The position numbers and the translations under genes were made by a program. A DNA stretch of 64,000 nt from an uncultured Paracoccaceae bacterium (GTDB taxonomy: Bacteria > Pseudomonadota > Alphaproteobacteria > Rhodobacterales > Rhodobacteraceae), in contig CANNFR010000005.1 of NCBI GenBank assembly GCA_947503935.1, positions 124,001-188,000 of the forward strand, read 5' to 3'. Positions 1-8,055 of the stretch are shown here, in pieces; the stretch's first letter is position 1, and the number at the start of each line of letters is the position of its first letter. The notes beneath the pieces are model-generated. The model worked only from the letters and a program-made list of their open reading frames with translations, was not told the origin of the DNA and made no database searches.

Positions 1-1
1 C

Positions 2-715
2 CGGCTGATCGTCAGCGAGGGGATCGTGCTGAACGGTTTGAACGCAGAGCTGTCGACCGCGAACGGGCTGAGCGGCCGGTTCAACGGGCGTCTGGCCGGG
101 CAGGCGCCGCTGCAAGGCGTGCTGGCGCCCTCGCGCGAGGGGACGGCGGTGCGCATCCAGGCCGCCGATGCGGGCGCTGTCTTGCGCGCCTCTGGCCTTT
201 TGCAAAGCGCGCGGCGCGGCCAGCTGGACCTGACGCTGGTGCCGCTGCCGGGCGAGGGCCGCTATGACGGGCGCGTGGCGGTCAGCAACCTGCAGATCCG
301 CGGCGCGCCGGCGCTGGCCGATCTTCTGGGGGCGATCAGCGTGGTCGGCCTGATCGAGCAGCTGAACGGCCAGGGCATCGTCTTTGGCGAGGTGACGGGC
401 GAGTTCACGCTGGAGCCGCGCGGCATCACGCTCCGCCGTGGCAGTGCGGTCGGCCCGTCGCTGGGCGTGTCGATGTCGGGCATCTACGATCTGCGCTCGA
501 AGGTCATGGACATGCGCGGCACCGTCTCGCCCATCTATCTGCTGAACGGCATCGGCGAGATTTTTGGCCGCCGGGGCGAGGGGCTGTTTGGGTTCAACTA
601 CCGCCTTGCCGGGCCCGTCTCGCAACCGCGGACCGAAGTGAACCCCCTGTCGATCCTGACGCCCGGCATGTTCCGCGAAATCTTCCGCACCGCACCCCCA
701 CAGCTGACGCAATAG
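2..715 (+). CDS. AsmA-like/DUF3971 C-terminal region protein (5' truncated by window edge)
   Basis: The reading frame is open from base 2, so only the last 237 or so codons are present; the GTG at 26 is internal. The visible part is a repetitive beta-rich sequence with the layout of the AsmA-like C-terminal domain found in large envelope proteins of the YhdP/TamB-type superfamily, which are thought to help lipid transport between the two membranes. Near the end it reads as glycine-rich strands (LLNGIGEIFGRRGEGLFGFN) followed by the tail REIFRTAPPQLTQ. A diverged copy of this tail and stop codon occurs again at 2420-2470. The assignment is from sequence style only, and the upstream part would decide it. 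Confidence 0.6.
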   Translation, partial: RLIVSEGIVLNGLNAELSTANGLSGRFNGRLAGQAPLQGVLAPSREGTAVRIQAADAGAVLRASGLLQSARRGQLDLTLVPLPGEGRYDGRVAVSNLQIRGAPALADLLGAISVVGLIEQLNGQGIVFGEVTGEFTLEPRGITLRRGSAVGPSLGVSMSGIYDLRSKVMDMRGTVSPIYLLNGIGEIFGRRGEGLFGFNYRLAGPVSQPRTEVNPLSILTPGMFREIFRTAPPQLTQ

Positions 716-764
716 CGCCGCCACGAGACCAGCATGACCACCGCAGCCGCCACATTTGCTGCAG
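671..764. repeat. Copy A of a duplicated gene-junction sequence
   Basis: Bases 671-721, which encode the last codons and stop of the AsmA-like gene, match 2420-2470 at 43 of 51 positions by hand alignment. Bases 725-764, which lie beyond the stop, match 2541-2581 inside alaE (24 of the first 27 bases are identical). Relative to copy B, copy A lacks about 66 bases at the alaE stop. Read on the minus strand, 725-764 still translates like the alaE C-terminus (AAVVMLVS versus AAVIMLIS), so it is an alaE remnant. Confidence 0.7.
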
Positions 765-856
765 GTCGGCGAAGGTCCGCTCTTCCCGCCCCGAGCCGCC
801 AAAGAGTTAACACAATTGGCGATTATTGGAAGTTTTGATTTGATCAGGAGTTTGTC

Positions 857-2416
857 ATGATCCGTAATTTTTTCGTCCTCCCTGCGCTATGCGCGGGTTA
901 TTTTGCGTGCTCTGTAGCTGCTGTTGCACAAACCGATCCAGAAGACATTCGCAGCCGCCTGTTGGCCGCCGCTGCTGAGGATTCTGAGATCCGTGATTAC
1001 CTGCGTCGCACCGAAGCCATCCTTTCACGGAACGGTAAAGGGCAGGCTATGAGGCGGATACTTGCCTTGTTGTTTCAGGTATCTCCCCGGGGTGAAGTTT
1101 CGATCGGCGATATAACCAGACAACTGGAACAAGAGAGGGCCGCCCGCAGGGCCGGACACATATCGTCCGTGCTGTCCTGGGATCTCGACGGTGATGGCGC
1201 TCTGCAAAAAGCTGAACGGGACCAAATCATCGGAGCAGCGCGCGTCCAGATTGAGAGTCTCATTGCGGACGCTGACAGCAACGGCGACGAACAATTGTCC
1301 TTCGAGGAATTGCTTGCGGTCGCGGACGAGGCTGCATCTGCCAACACGAGCCACCAATACTCAATGCTGATGGTGTTCGATGTCGACCAGGATGGCACAG
1401 TCGTCGTATCGGAGGTCTCGGACACGCTTGATGTGCTTGGCGCGTTGCCGCTCGATCTCGGCCAACGCGCTAACCGCCCGCAGAGCCAGCCTCGTGCGAA
1501 TTGTGATGCACCCAAGCCCGCCGAGACCGACCAGGTCGTCGTGCTGAGCGGTTATGATGGCTCGGCCTTGTCGACCGTCACGATAGCTGGGCCGGACGCG
1601 GTCACCCAGGTTGCACGGCTGCGTATTGAAGAAGGCGAGCAGCCGATATACCTGTTCGTGACCGCGCATTCGAATGTTATCTGGGACGTTTCCGGTGCAA
1701 CCGGAAGGCTGAAGACGATGGTGGTGCAGGCTCGGAGCGCTGGCAATGGGATCGCTGGCGGTGTCATTGGCATGCCAAGCGAAAAGGTGCACTTTGTTCG
1801 AGATCAGAGCTGCATGCTGTCCTACGCCCCAATTGAAAGTCAGGAAGGAAGCCGCGCCCTCCAGCAGATAACTGGTGGGCTGGGCCGCGCGCCGGACCTG
1901 ATGCTTTCGTTCTATACGATCGGTCAACTCGATCTGCCCTCAGGTACGGGAACGACTGGTCAGGGCGAAGGCCGTGACATCATAGTCTACGGTGATCGGC
2001 GCTACCAATTCACGCCGGACGGCCCACGGGCAATTGATGAGGCTGAGGGCCAGCTTCCAGACAAGTACCCCTTCGGAGCAAGCATCGTCTACACTTCACT
2101 GCTTCGGTTCCATCCAGACGGTGTTCGCACAATCGATCCCGACAGCGTCGTTTCACCGATCGATCCGCAGAACTATGACGTCCTTCCGCAGGAGGCGGGC
2201 CTTTTGCAGTTGGTGCTGGACGGGCGCTTGAGGCGGGAACGAACCGGACCATTTACGATTGTCGCGCCAATCGAAAGGTTTCCCGCAGGCCTTAACGGTG
2301 CACATAGAGTGGACTTCGTACTTAGTCAGGACGTGCCGATGCCCGCGGGTTCACCGGGACATTCCTCTGTGTCCTCGGCAGAAACCGGAGAATGCCTTGC
2401 AGGTTTTTGCCGATAG
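857..2416 (+). CDS. Secreted EF-hand protein of unknown function
   Basis: The 519-residue product has a Sec-type signal peptide (residues 1-25, ending AAVAQ) and probably acts in the periplasm or outside the cell. EF-hand-like calcium loops occur at about 109-120 (DLDGDGALQKAE), 138-150 (DADSNGDEQLSFE, one residue longer than the canonical 12) and 175-186 (DVDQDGTVVVSE). The remaining 300 residues match nothing I recognise. The start at 857 follows a GGAG-like site. Base composition is less GC-rich than its neighbours, and the gene is bracketed by two copies of one gene junction, which suggests it was acquired as an insertion. The EF-hand call is firm; function is unknown. Confidence 0.8.
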   Translation: MIRNFFVLPALCAGYFACSVAAVAQTDPEDIRSRLLAAAAEDSEIRDYLRRTEAILSRNGKGQAMRRILALLFQVSPRGEVSIGDITRQLEQERAARRAGHISSVLSWDLDGDGALQKAERDQIIGAARVQIESLIADADSNGDEQLSFEELLAVADEAASANTSHQYSMLMVFDVDQDGTVVVSEVSDTLDVLGALPLDLGQRANRPQSQPRANCDAPKPAETDQVVVLSGYDGSALSTVTIAGPDAVTQVARLRIEEGEQPIYLFVTAHSNVIWDVSGATGRLKTMVVQARSAGNGIAGGVIGMPSEKVHFVRDQSCMLSYAPIESQEGSRALQQITGGLGRAPDLMLSFYTIGQLDLPSGTGTTGQGEGRDIIVYGDRRYQFTPDGPRAIDEAEGQLPDKYPFGASIVYTSLLRFHPDGVRTIDPDSVVSPIDPQNYDVLPQEAGLLQLVLDGRLRRERTGPFTIVAPIERFPAGLNGAHRVDFVLSQDVPMPAGSPGHSSVSSAETGECLAGFCR

Positions 2417-2419
2417 AGG

Positions 2420-2581
2420 ATCCGCGAGATCTTACGCACCGCCCTGCCACGGCTGGCGCAATAGCGCCGCTTAGCGCCGCCTGCGCGATAGCCCGTACCA
2501 TCGGCGCACCAGATCCAGCCAGAGCCCATAGGGCCGCCCTGAGATCAGCATGATCACCGCAGCCCCCGCGCTGGCATGCAG
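2420..2581. repeat. Copy B of the duplicated gene-junction sequence
   Basis: Immediately after the EF-hand gene stop, 2420-2470 repeats the 3' end of the AsmA-like gene (84 percent identical to 671-721). It still encodes REILRTALPRLAQ and a stop codon, but with no gene body in front. It runs straight into the intact alaE 3' end, whose stop is at 2471-2473; 2541-2581 corresponds to 725-764. This copy therefore preserves the convergent arrangement of the AsmA-like gene and alaE. Confidence 0.7.
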
Positions 2582-2890
2582 TACTTCTGGCCCAGCCGCC
2601 CCGCTCGACCACACGATGGCTGCGTAGAGCGGAACCTGGAAGCTGAGCAGGGCAAGGGTGTCAAACCAGAATGCCCGCATTGCTCCGCAATGTGTTGCGC
2701 CCGAGCGATCCATGACCCAGTAGCGCCAGAGGCCGTAGGGCCGTGCCGTCAGAACCATCAACGGCGCGCCGATCAGCCGCGCCTTGGCAACCTCGGACCA
2801 GTCCATTCCGGCGACATACCTCTCGTTGAGCATACCGGTCAGTGTGAAAAAGACGACCAGCGCCGTCGTGTCGGCTAGGAAGTTTCGCAT
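2471..2890 (-). CDS. alaE: L-alanine exporter AlaE family protein
   Basis: A 139-residue inner-membrane protein with about four hydrophobic segments, the usual size of AlaE (149 residues in E. coli). Recognisable family features are the N-terminal ADT motif, RLIGAPLMVLTARPYG after the first segment, DTLALLSFQVPLYAAI in the middle and a second PYG near 125. AlaE exports L-alanine by proton antiport and protects against alanine accumulation from peptides. The gene diverges from a MarR-type regulator; its probable promoter (TTGCGC, 17 bp, TATTAT, on the minus strand at 2924-2952) overlaps operator-like dyads. Its C-terminal coding end is partly duplicated at 725-764. Confidence 0.85.
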   Translation of the reverse strand: MRNFLADTTALVVFFTLTGMLNERYVAGMDWSEVAKARLIGAPLMVLTARPYGLWRYWVMDRSGATHCGAMRAFWFDTLALLSFQVPLYAAIVWSSGAAGPEVLHASAGAAVIMLISGRPYGLWLDLVRRWYGLSRRRR

Positions 2891-2908
2891 GATCTGTCGC
2901 CTGAATTA

Positions 2909-2960
2909 ATATGTGCGGCACATATAATAGAAAGATTGAACTATGTGCGCAACACACATA
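2909..2960. promoter_or_regulatory. Divergent alaE/marR promoters with two MarR-type operator dyads
   Basis: A perfect dyad ATATGTGC-G-GCACATAT lies at 2909-2925. A second related dyad (TATGTG, 7 bases, CACATA) lies at 2942-2960. A TATAAT -10 hexamer for the regulator sits at 2923-2928. On the minus strand TTGCGC (2947-2952) and TATTAT (2924-2929), 17 bp apart, form a good alaE promoter. The dyads overlap the shared -10 region and the alaE -35, which is where a repressor controlling both genes would bind. Confidence 0.65.
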
Positions 2961-2970
2961 TGTTGAGATT

Positions 2971-3462
2971 ATGACATCTATACATCCTGAGAATGTGGTG
3001 GGCGCTCTGGCGCTGACGCTCTCTGATCAGATCGTCGCGACGGCTGATACCTTTCTGCCGCGTCATGAACCCGCCAAAGCGATTGCCTTCATCGGTCGCG
3101 AAGCTGGGATCACCATCCAGCGGCTGAGTGATCAGATGCGCCTCTCCCATGCCGCGACGCTGCGGATGGTTGATCGGTTGGTGCAGGACGGAATGGTTTG
3201 CCGGTCTGCCTCTGCCGAAGACCGGCGGGCTGTTCTGCTTTCGCTGACGGAAGAGGGGCGTCGTATCTATGCCGACATTCTTGTCGCACGATCCGCATGT
3301 ATCGCTGAGGCGCTGGATGCCCTTACAAAGGCCGAGCGTGCGCAGTTTGGCCAGCTTGCAAGCAAGATCCTCGCCGCGCTTGCGACGACGCCCGATCAGG
3401 CCGCGCAAAGCTGTCGGTTCTGTGATGTTCCCGCTTGCAAGAATTGCCCGGTCGACGCCTGA
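2971..3462 (+). CDS. MarR family transcriptional regulator with C-terminal cysteine cluster
   Basis: I start the 163-residue protein at ATG 2971. An upstream in-frame ATG at 2911 lies inside the palindromic operator and before the likely transcription start, so it is unlikely. The winged helix-turn-helix is clear ([32 protein letters not shown] followed by [14 protein letters not shown]). The C-terminus carries four cysteines spaced C-x2-C-x4-C-x2-C ([12 protein letters not shown]), a tail seen in some MarR proteins and suited to metal binding or redox sensing. By its divergent position and the shared operators it probably represses itself and alaE. The inducer is not apparent. Confidence 0.8.
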   Translation: MTSIHPENVVGALALTLSDQIVATADTFLPRHEPAKAIAFIGREAGITIQRLSDQMRLSHAATLRMVDRLVQDGMVCRSASAEDRRAVLLSLTEEGRRIYADILVARSACIAEALDALTKAERAQFGQLASKILAALATTPDQAAQSCRFCDVPACKNCPVDA

Positions 3463-3538
3463 CCACCATACCCTCACCCCTCTCTGGCAGGATGTTTTGG
3501 GGTTGCCTTCGCTGCCAGTTTTTGCGCATGCCAGCCCC

Positions 3539-4594
3539 ATGAAACTGTCGGATTTCGATTTTGATCTGCCCGAGGGGCGCATCGCCACGCGGCCTGCGCG
3601 GCCCCGGTCGTCGGCCAAGCTGCTGGTCGCCGTAAATGGCGGCATTGCCGATCATATCGTGCGTGATCTGCCGCAGATCCTGCGCCCTGGTGACCGGCTG
3701 GTTCTGAACGACACCAAGGTGATACCCGCGCGTCTGACCGGCACGCGATCCCGGGCCACCACCTCGGGCGATGGCGTGGCGAAGATCGAGGTGACGTTGC
3801 TCGAGCCGCAGGCCGATGGCAGCTGGGCGGCCCTGGCCAAGCCACTGCGCAAGTTGCGCATGGGCGAGGAGGTGGTGTTCTCGGACCACCTCTCGGCCGA
3901 GGTTGCAGCCTTGGCCGAAGGGCAGGTCCTGTTGCGCTTCAATCTGACGGGCGAGGATTTCGATGCCGCCCTGGCCGAGGCGGGCGCCATGCCGCTGCCG
4001 CCCTATATCGAGCGGCTCCGCGCCCCCGACGCGGCCGATCGCGAGGATTATCAGACCGTCTGGGCCCGCCAGCCCGGCGCCGTCGCCGCGCCCACCGCCT
4101 CGCTGCATTTCGATGCGCCGCTTCTGGCGGCCCTGAAAGAGGCCAGCGTTCAGTTCACCCATGTCACCCTGCATGTCGGTGCGGGCACTTTTCTGCCGGT
4201 GAAGGTCGACGACGTGACCACCCACAAGATGCATGCCGAGAGGGGCGAGATCACCGCCGAAGCGGCCGCCCAGATCAACGCCACCCGCGCGGCCGGCGGG
4301 CGTGTCATCCCCGTCGGCACCACGGCCTTGCGCCTGATCGAAAGTGCTGCAGCGAAGGACGGCACGCTTCAGGCCTGGCAGGGCGAGACGGATATCTTCA
4401 TCTATCCCGGCTACCGGTTTCGCATCACCGACGGGCTGATGACCAATTTCCATCTGCCGAAATCGACGCTTCTGATGCTGGTCTCCGCCCTGATGGGACA
4501 GGACCGGATTCGCGATATTTACGATCATGCAATCAATCACGATTACAGGTTTTTCAGTTATGGCGATGCGTCGCTTCTGATTCCCGCGCCGTAA
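3539..4594 (+). CDS. queA: S-adenosylmethionine:tRNA ribosyltransferase-isomerase QueA
   Basis: QueA transfers and isomerises the ribosyl group of SAM onto 7-aminomethyl-7-deazaguanine in tRNA, giving epoxyqueuosine. The 351-residue product has the usual family length and motifs: the [16 protein letters not shown] start, [37 protein letters not shown] and the C-terminal [15 protein letters not shown]. The frame stays open upstream to 3269, but family alignment and the ATG at 3539 fix the start. The next gene on the same strand begins 87 bp downstream and need not be functionally linked. Confidence 0.95.
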   Translation: MKLSDFDFDLPEGRIATRPARPRSSAKLLVAVNGGIADHIVRDLPQILRPGDRLVLNDTKVIPARLTGTRSRATTSGDGVAKIEVTLLEPQADGSWAALAKPLRKLRMGEEVVFSDHLSAEVAALAEGQVLLRFNLTGEDFDAALAEAGAMPLPPYIERLRAPDAADREDYQTVWARQPGAVAAPTASLHFDAPLLAALKEASVQFTHVTLHVGAGTFLPVKVDDVTTHKMHAERGEITAEAAAQINATRAAGGRVIPVGTTALRLIESAAAKDGTLQAWQGETDIFIYPGYRFRITDGLMTNFHLPKSTLLMLVSALMGQDRIRDIYDHAINHDYRFFSYGDASLLIPAP

Positions 4595-4681
4595 GCGGAC
4601 CCCAGGCTGTCGCGGGTGGGCTATACGCGGGCCGGAAGGCGCGATACCGAAGCCACAACTTTCCGCTGAAAGGCGCATCTG

Positions 4682-5944
4682 ATGTTTGGCGTGCTGCGAA
4701 CCACCTGGCCCCTCTTTTTGGGGCTTTTGTTCCTGATGCTGGGCAACGGCATGCAGGGCACCCTCCTGGGCGTGCGCGGCGATTACGAGGGGTTTTCCAC
4801 CGGCCAGATGTCGCTGATCATGTCGGCCTATTTCGCGGGGTTCCTCGTCTCCAGCAAGGTCGCGCCCGAGCTAATCCGCAAGGTCGGACATGTGCGGGTC
4901 TTCGCGGCACTTGGCTCGTTCATTTCGGCGATCCTGATTCTCTTCCCGACGGTGACCGAGGTCTGGGCCTGGATCGCGCTGAGGGCGCTTATGGGGTTTT
5001 GCTTTTGCGGCGTCTATATCGTGGTCGAAAGCTGGCTGAATGACAGCGCCACCAACGAGACGCGCGGCCGGTCGATGTCGCTTTACCTGATCGTGCAGAT
5101 GACAGGCGTGATCGCGGCCCAGGGCATCATGAATGTGGGCGATCCGCGTGAATACATCCTCTTCGTGATCCCCTCGATCCTGGTGTCGATCTCCTTCGCG
5201 CCGATCCTTTTGTCGGCCAACCCCGCGCCGTCCTTCAGCACCACCAAGAGGATGAGCCTCGGCACCCTCTTCCAGACCTCGCCGCTCGGCTGCGTTTCGG
5301 TCTTTCTGCTGGGCGGCGTCTTCTCGGCCATCTTCGGCATGGCCTCGGTCTTCGGCACGCAGGCCGACCTCAGCGTGCGAGACATCTCGATCTTCATCGC
5401 GGTGATCTACACCGGTGGATTGCTCTGCCAATACCCTATCGGCTGGTTTTCCGATCGCATGGACCGCCGGTTGCTGATCCTGGCGCTGGCGGCATTTGGC
5501 GCGGTATCGCTGTTGCTGGGCGTTTTCTTTTGGAACAATTACACCGTGCTTCTGGTGGCGGGCTTCATCATCGGAGGGGCCGCCAACCCGCTTTATTCGC
5601 TGGCCATCGCCTATACCAATGACCACGTCGATAACGATGATATGGCCGCGGCCTCGGCGGGGCTTTTGTTCATAAACGGGGTGGGCGCTATTGGCGGGCC
5701 GCTGGCCGTCGGCTGGATGATGGGCCTTGTCGGCCCGGGCGGATTCTTCTTGTTCAACGCGGTGCTTCTGGCGGTCATGGCGGGCTACGCTGCCTGGCGG
5801 ATGACACGGCGCCCGACGCCTGTCTCTTATGAGGCGGGCGCCTATGTGCCGATCGCACCCACCTCGACCACAATCGCGACAGAGGCCACGATCGAGGCAG
5901 GATATGACGATTTCGAAACCGATCGCGAAGCCGCTAAATCATAG
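4682..5944 (+). CDS. MFS transporter, YcaD-like
   Basis: A 420-residue polytopic protein with about twelve membrane segments and the YcaD/UMF2-like layout (LRALMGFCFCGVYIVVESWLN in the fourth to fifth segment region, and PIGWFSDRMDRRLL as the conserved loop between halves). An AAAGG site precedes ATG 4682. The hydrophilic tail of about 50 residues has many Thr, Glu and Ala. Substrate cannot be read from the sequence; the family is poorly characterised. It is convergent with the DUF1513 gene of the iron operon, with a 50-bp gap and no obvious terminator. Confidence 0.8.
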   Translation: MFGVLRTTWPLFLGLLFLMLGNGMQGTLLGVRGDYEGFSTGQMSLIMSAYFAGFLVSSKVAPELIRKVGHVRVFAALGSFISAILILFPTVTEVWAWIALRALMGFCFCGVYIVVESWLNDSATNETRGRSMSLYLIVQMTGVIAAQGIMNVGDPREYILFVIPSILVSISFAPILLSANPAPSFSTTKRMSLGTLFQTSPLGCVSVFLLGGVFSAIFGMASVFGTQADLSVRDISIFIAVIYTGGLLCQYPIGWFSDRMDRRLLILALAAFGAVSLLLGVFFWNNYTVLLVAGFIIGGAANPLYSLAIAYTNDHVDNDDMAAASAGLLFINGVGAIGGPLAVGWMMGLVGPGGFFLFNAVLLAVMAGYAAWRMTRRPTPVSYEAGAYVPIAPTSTTIATEATIEAGYDDFETDREAAKS

Positions 5945-5994
5945 CGCGTAGGGTGCGGGCTCTGCGTCGTCCTGGGGCGCCGCAAGGCACCTTT

Positions 5995-7065
5995 CTACAA
6001 CGCAACAATGTGATTGTCCCAGGCGCAATCCTGACGCGCCAGAACTGTCGGTCCGTTCCGCCCGATGGCGATCAGGCCGCCCAGCCCGTCGCTGGCCAGA
6101 TATCCGTCTTTCCGCGTCGCGAGGCCGCAGATGTCGGACCGGGACACTGCACTGAGGAATGTTCCGCCATCCGAAAAGCGGTGCAACCGCCCGCCGCGTG
6201 GCGAGGTGATGGCCAGTTCCGATCCGTCGCCACTGAATGCCACGCTGCCCGCATAGCCTTGCATCGCCAGTTCGTCCGCCAGCGGCGCCTCGGCCAGAAC
6301 GGGCGCGCGGCCCATGCGATGCAGGCCCAACAGCGGCACGGCCGCGCCCGGATCGCCTTCCCATTGCATCGCAAAACCCACCAGACCATCGGCGCGGATT
6401 GCCAGATGGCGGATCGAGTTCTGGTGTAGGTCGGCCTCCAGTTCCAGCCGGTCCTGCCGCGTGCCGTCCAGTGACAGATAACTCAAATTCGGACGCATCG
6501 TCTCCAGGTTCAGCTTGCGGCGGTCGGCAGGGTCCGTGGCGATGCCGCCATTGGCGACGACCAGGGTTTGACCATCAGGCATCAGGCGCAGATCGTGCGG
6601 CCCGATGCCACCGCTTTCGATGGCGCCGATGCGCCGATAGCCAGCCTCAACATCCCAAAGGCCGATCATGCCGACGCTGCTATCGCTTTTCTGCTCGCTG
6701 GTCAGCAGCAGCGCGCCGCCTTCGGCAAAGACGCCGTGTCCGCTCAGGTGGTGCCCGCCCGGCGGTGACAGATTGTGCAGAATGTCACCGGTGGCGCAGT
6801 CGATCACCAGAGCGAACGTGCCAGGGCGGCGGGCAAAGGCGACGGCTTCGGCGCGGCGCGGGTGACGGGCGCCGGCATGGCCCCGCGCGGGCAGGGGCAC
6901 ATGGAAGGTGGGCCTGCTGCTTTCGGACAAGCCAAAAAGTGCAAAGCCTCGGTCAGGGGTCCTGGCGGCTGCCAGGTAGGCGGGGTTGCCGACCGACGCC
7001 CAGCCAAAATGCGGCGCGGTTCCGGCGGCCAGCAACGATGCGAGGAAGCCCCGGCGCGTGGTCAT
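5995..7065 (-). CDS. DUF1513 domain protein, last gene of imelysin-type iron operon
   Basis: The 356-residue product starts with a twin-arginine-like signal (TRRGFLASLLAAG), so it is probably exported folded to the periplasm. The body is repetitive with WD-like blades (for example GHGVFAEGGALLLTSEQK and GPHDLRLMPDGQTLVVANGG), typical of DUF1513 beta-propellers. Genes of this family regularly follow imelysin and di-heme DUF1111 genes and are assumed to assist ferric or organically bound iron acquisition; the exact role is unknown. Its start lies 3 bp after the preceding imelysin gene, so the four minus-strand genes very likely form one operon. Confidence 0.85.
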   Translation of the reverse strand: MTTRRGFLASLLAAGTAPHFGWASVGNPAYLAAARTPDRGFALFGLSESSRPTFHVPLPARGHAGARHPRRAEAVAFARRPGTFALVIDCATGDILHNLSPPGGHHLSGHGVFAEGGALLLTSEQKSDSSVGMIGLWDVEAGYRRIGAIESGGIGPHDLRLMPDGQTLVVANGGIATDPADRRKLNLETMRPNLSYLSLDGTRQDRLELEADLHQNSIRHLAIRADGLVGFAMQWEGDPGAAVPLLGLHRMGRAPVLAEAPLADELAMQGYAGSVAFSGDGSELAITSPRGGRLHRFSDGGTFLSAVSRSDICGLATRKDGYLASDGLGGLIAIGRNGPTVLARQDCAWDNHIVAL

Positions 7066-7068
7066 GGG

Positions 7069-8055
7069 TCAATCTCCGTCCAGCGCGTTAAAGCCCGGTT
7101 CAATGCCATATTCTGCGCCGATTTCAACCTCGATCGTCTGACGCAGGTCGGCCACGGCCTGTTGCAAGACCTCGGCGCGCAATCGGCCCTGAGGGGCGGC
7201 CACATCCTGAAAGGCGGGGTCTTCGATCCGCTCGGCGGCCAGCCGGACCCTCCCAAGGGCAGCGTCCGTTTCGGGCAGGTCCCAATCGGCCAGGGCCGCT
7301 GCCAGATCATGCGCGGCCTCGGCGGCCAGCACCACGTTGCGCAAGCTCCGCCTGGACCGGCGCGCTTCGGCCAGGGTGGGGCGCGGGCGGTCGAAACTGC
7401 CCATCGGCTGCCCCAGGCGGCGGTCGGTGGTGAATTCCACCGATGACAGGATCTGCGTGTAGAGGGCTCGCAGGGCTTCGTCCGGGGAAAGGTAGGTCGC
7501 GTTCCCGGCGTCGCCCGCGCTGCGGAGTGTTTGCGCGAAGTCGGTCTGCCAGGCCCTGTCCAACGCGGCCGCCTGATGGCCCAGATCGGCGGCAATCGTC
7601 GTGACCAGATCGCAGGTGTAGCTGCCGGGTGCATAGTCCGCGAAGGCCGCATCGTAGAGCAGCATTTCCAGCGCGAAGAGGCCCCGCGCGGCGATTGAGA
7701 CCTCGGCGTAATCCTGCGGATTGAGGGCGACGGGATCCTCCTCGGCGATGAAGCGCGCAAGGGTGCGCTGGGTGGCGCCGCGCGGGTCGGGCCAGAAGGC
7801 CACCGACAACGCACCGGTCTCGGACGGCCCAAGGCGCAGGTCGGCCACTGGCATCCAGGCGTCGAAGGCGGCCTGATAGGCCGGGCGTACGGCCTCGGGC
7901 CGACAATCGAGCGCGGCGGTCTGGGCCAGTGCATCGGCCCTGTCGGCAAAGGCCGCGAAGGCGGGCAGGATATGCCGATCGAGCGCTGTCTCAACATCCG
8001 CCGATGCGGGCAAGGCCAAGCCAAACGTTAGCGCAAGGATCGGCAGCGCCCTCAT
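7069..8055 (-). CDS. Imelysin-like periplasmic protein lacking the GxHxxE motif
   Basis: A 328-residue protein with a Sec signal peptide (residues 1-19, ALPASA). It has the helical imelysin fold pattern, with a mid-protein helix RGLFALEMLLYD where metal-binding imelysins have G-x-H-x-x-E. The histidine is absent here, so this copy probably does not bind iron the way its upstream paralogue could. Its ATG overlaps the stop of the di-heme gene (ATGA), indicating translational coupling. Pairing of one canonical and one degenerate imelysin in an operon with DUF1111 and DUF1513 is a recurring arrangement; the division of labour is unknown. Confidence 0.8.
   Translation of the reverse strand: MRALPILALTFGLALPASADVETALDRHILPAFAAFADRADALAQTAALDCRPEAVRPAYQAAFDAWMPVADLRLGPSETGALSVAFWPDPRGATQRTLARFIAEEDPVALNPQDYAEVSIAARGLFALEMLLYDAAFADYAPGSYTCDLVTTIAADLGHQAAALDRAWQTDFAQTLRSAGDAGNATYLSPDEALRALYTQILSSVEFTTDRRLGQPMGSFDRPRPTLAEARRSRRSLRNVVLAAEAAHDLAAALADWDLPETDAALGRVRLAAERIEDPAFQDVAAPQGRLRAEVLQQAVADLRQTIEVEIGAEYGIEPGFNALDGD

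Noticed and set aside
598-813. A 71-codon minus-strand frame at the end of the AsmA-like gene as a separate gene
   Set aside because: Its alaE-like stretch is explained by the duplicated junction; the rest is antisense to coding DNA, so it is a remnant.
3323-4678. A 451-codon minus-strand frame over queA
   Set aside because: queA is certain on the plus strand; the antisense product is arginine/glycine-rich low-complexity sequence without motifs.
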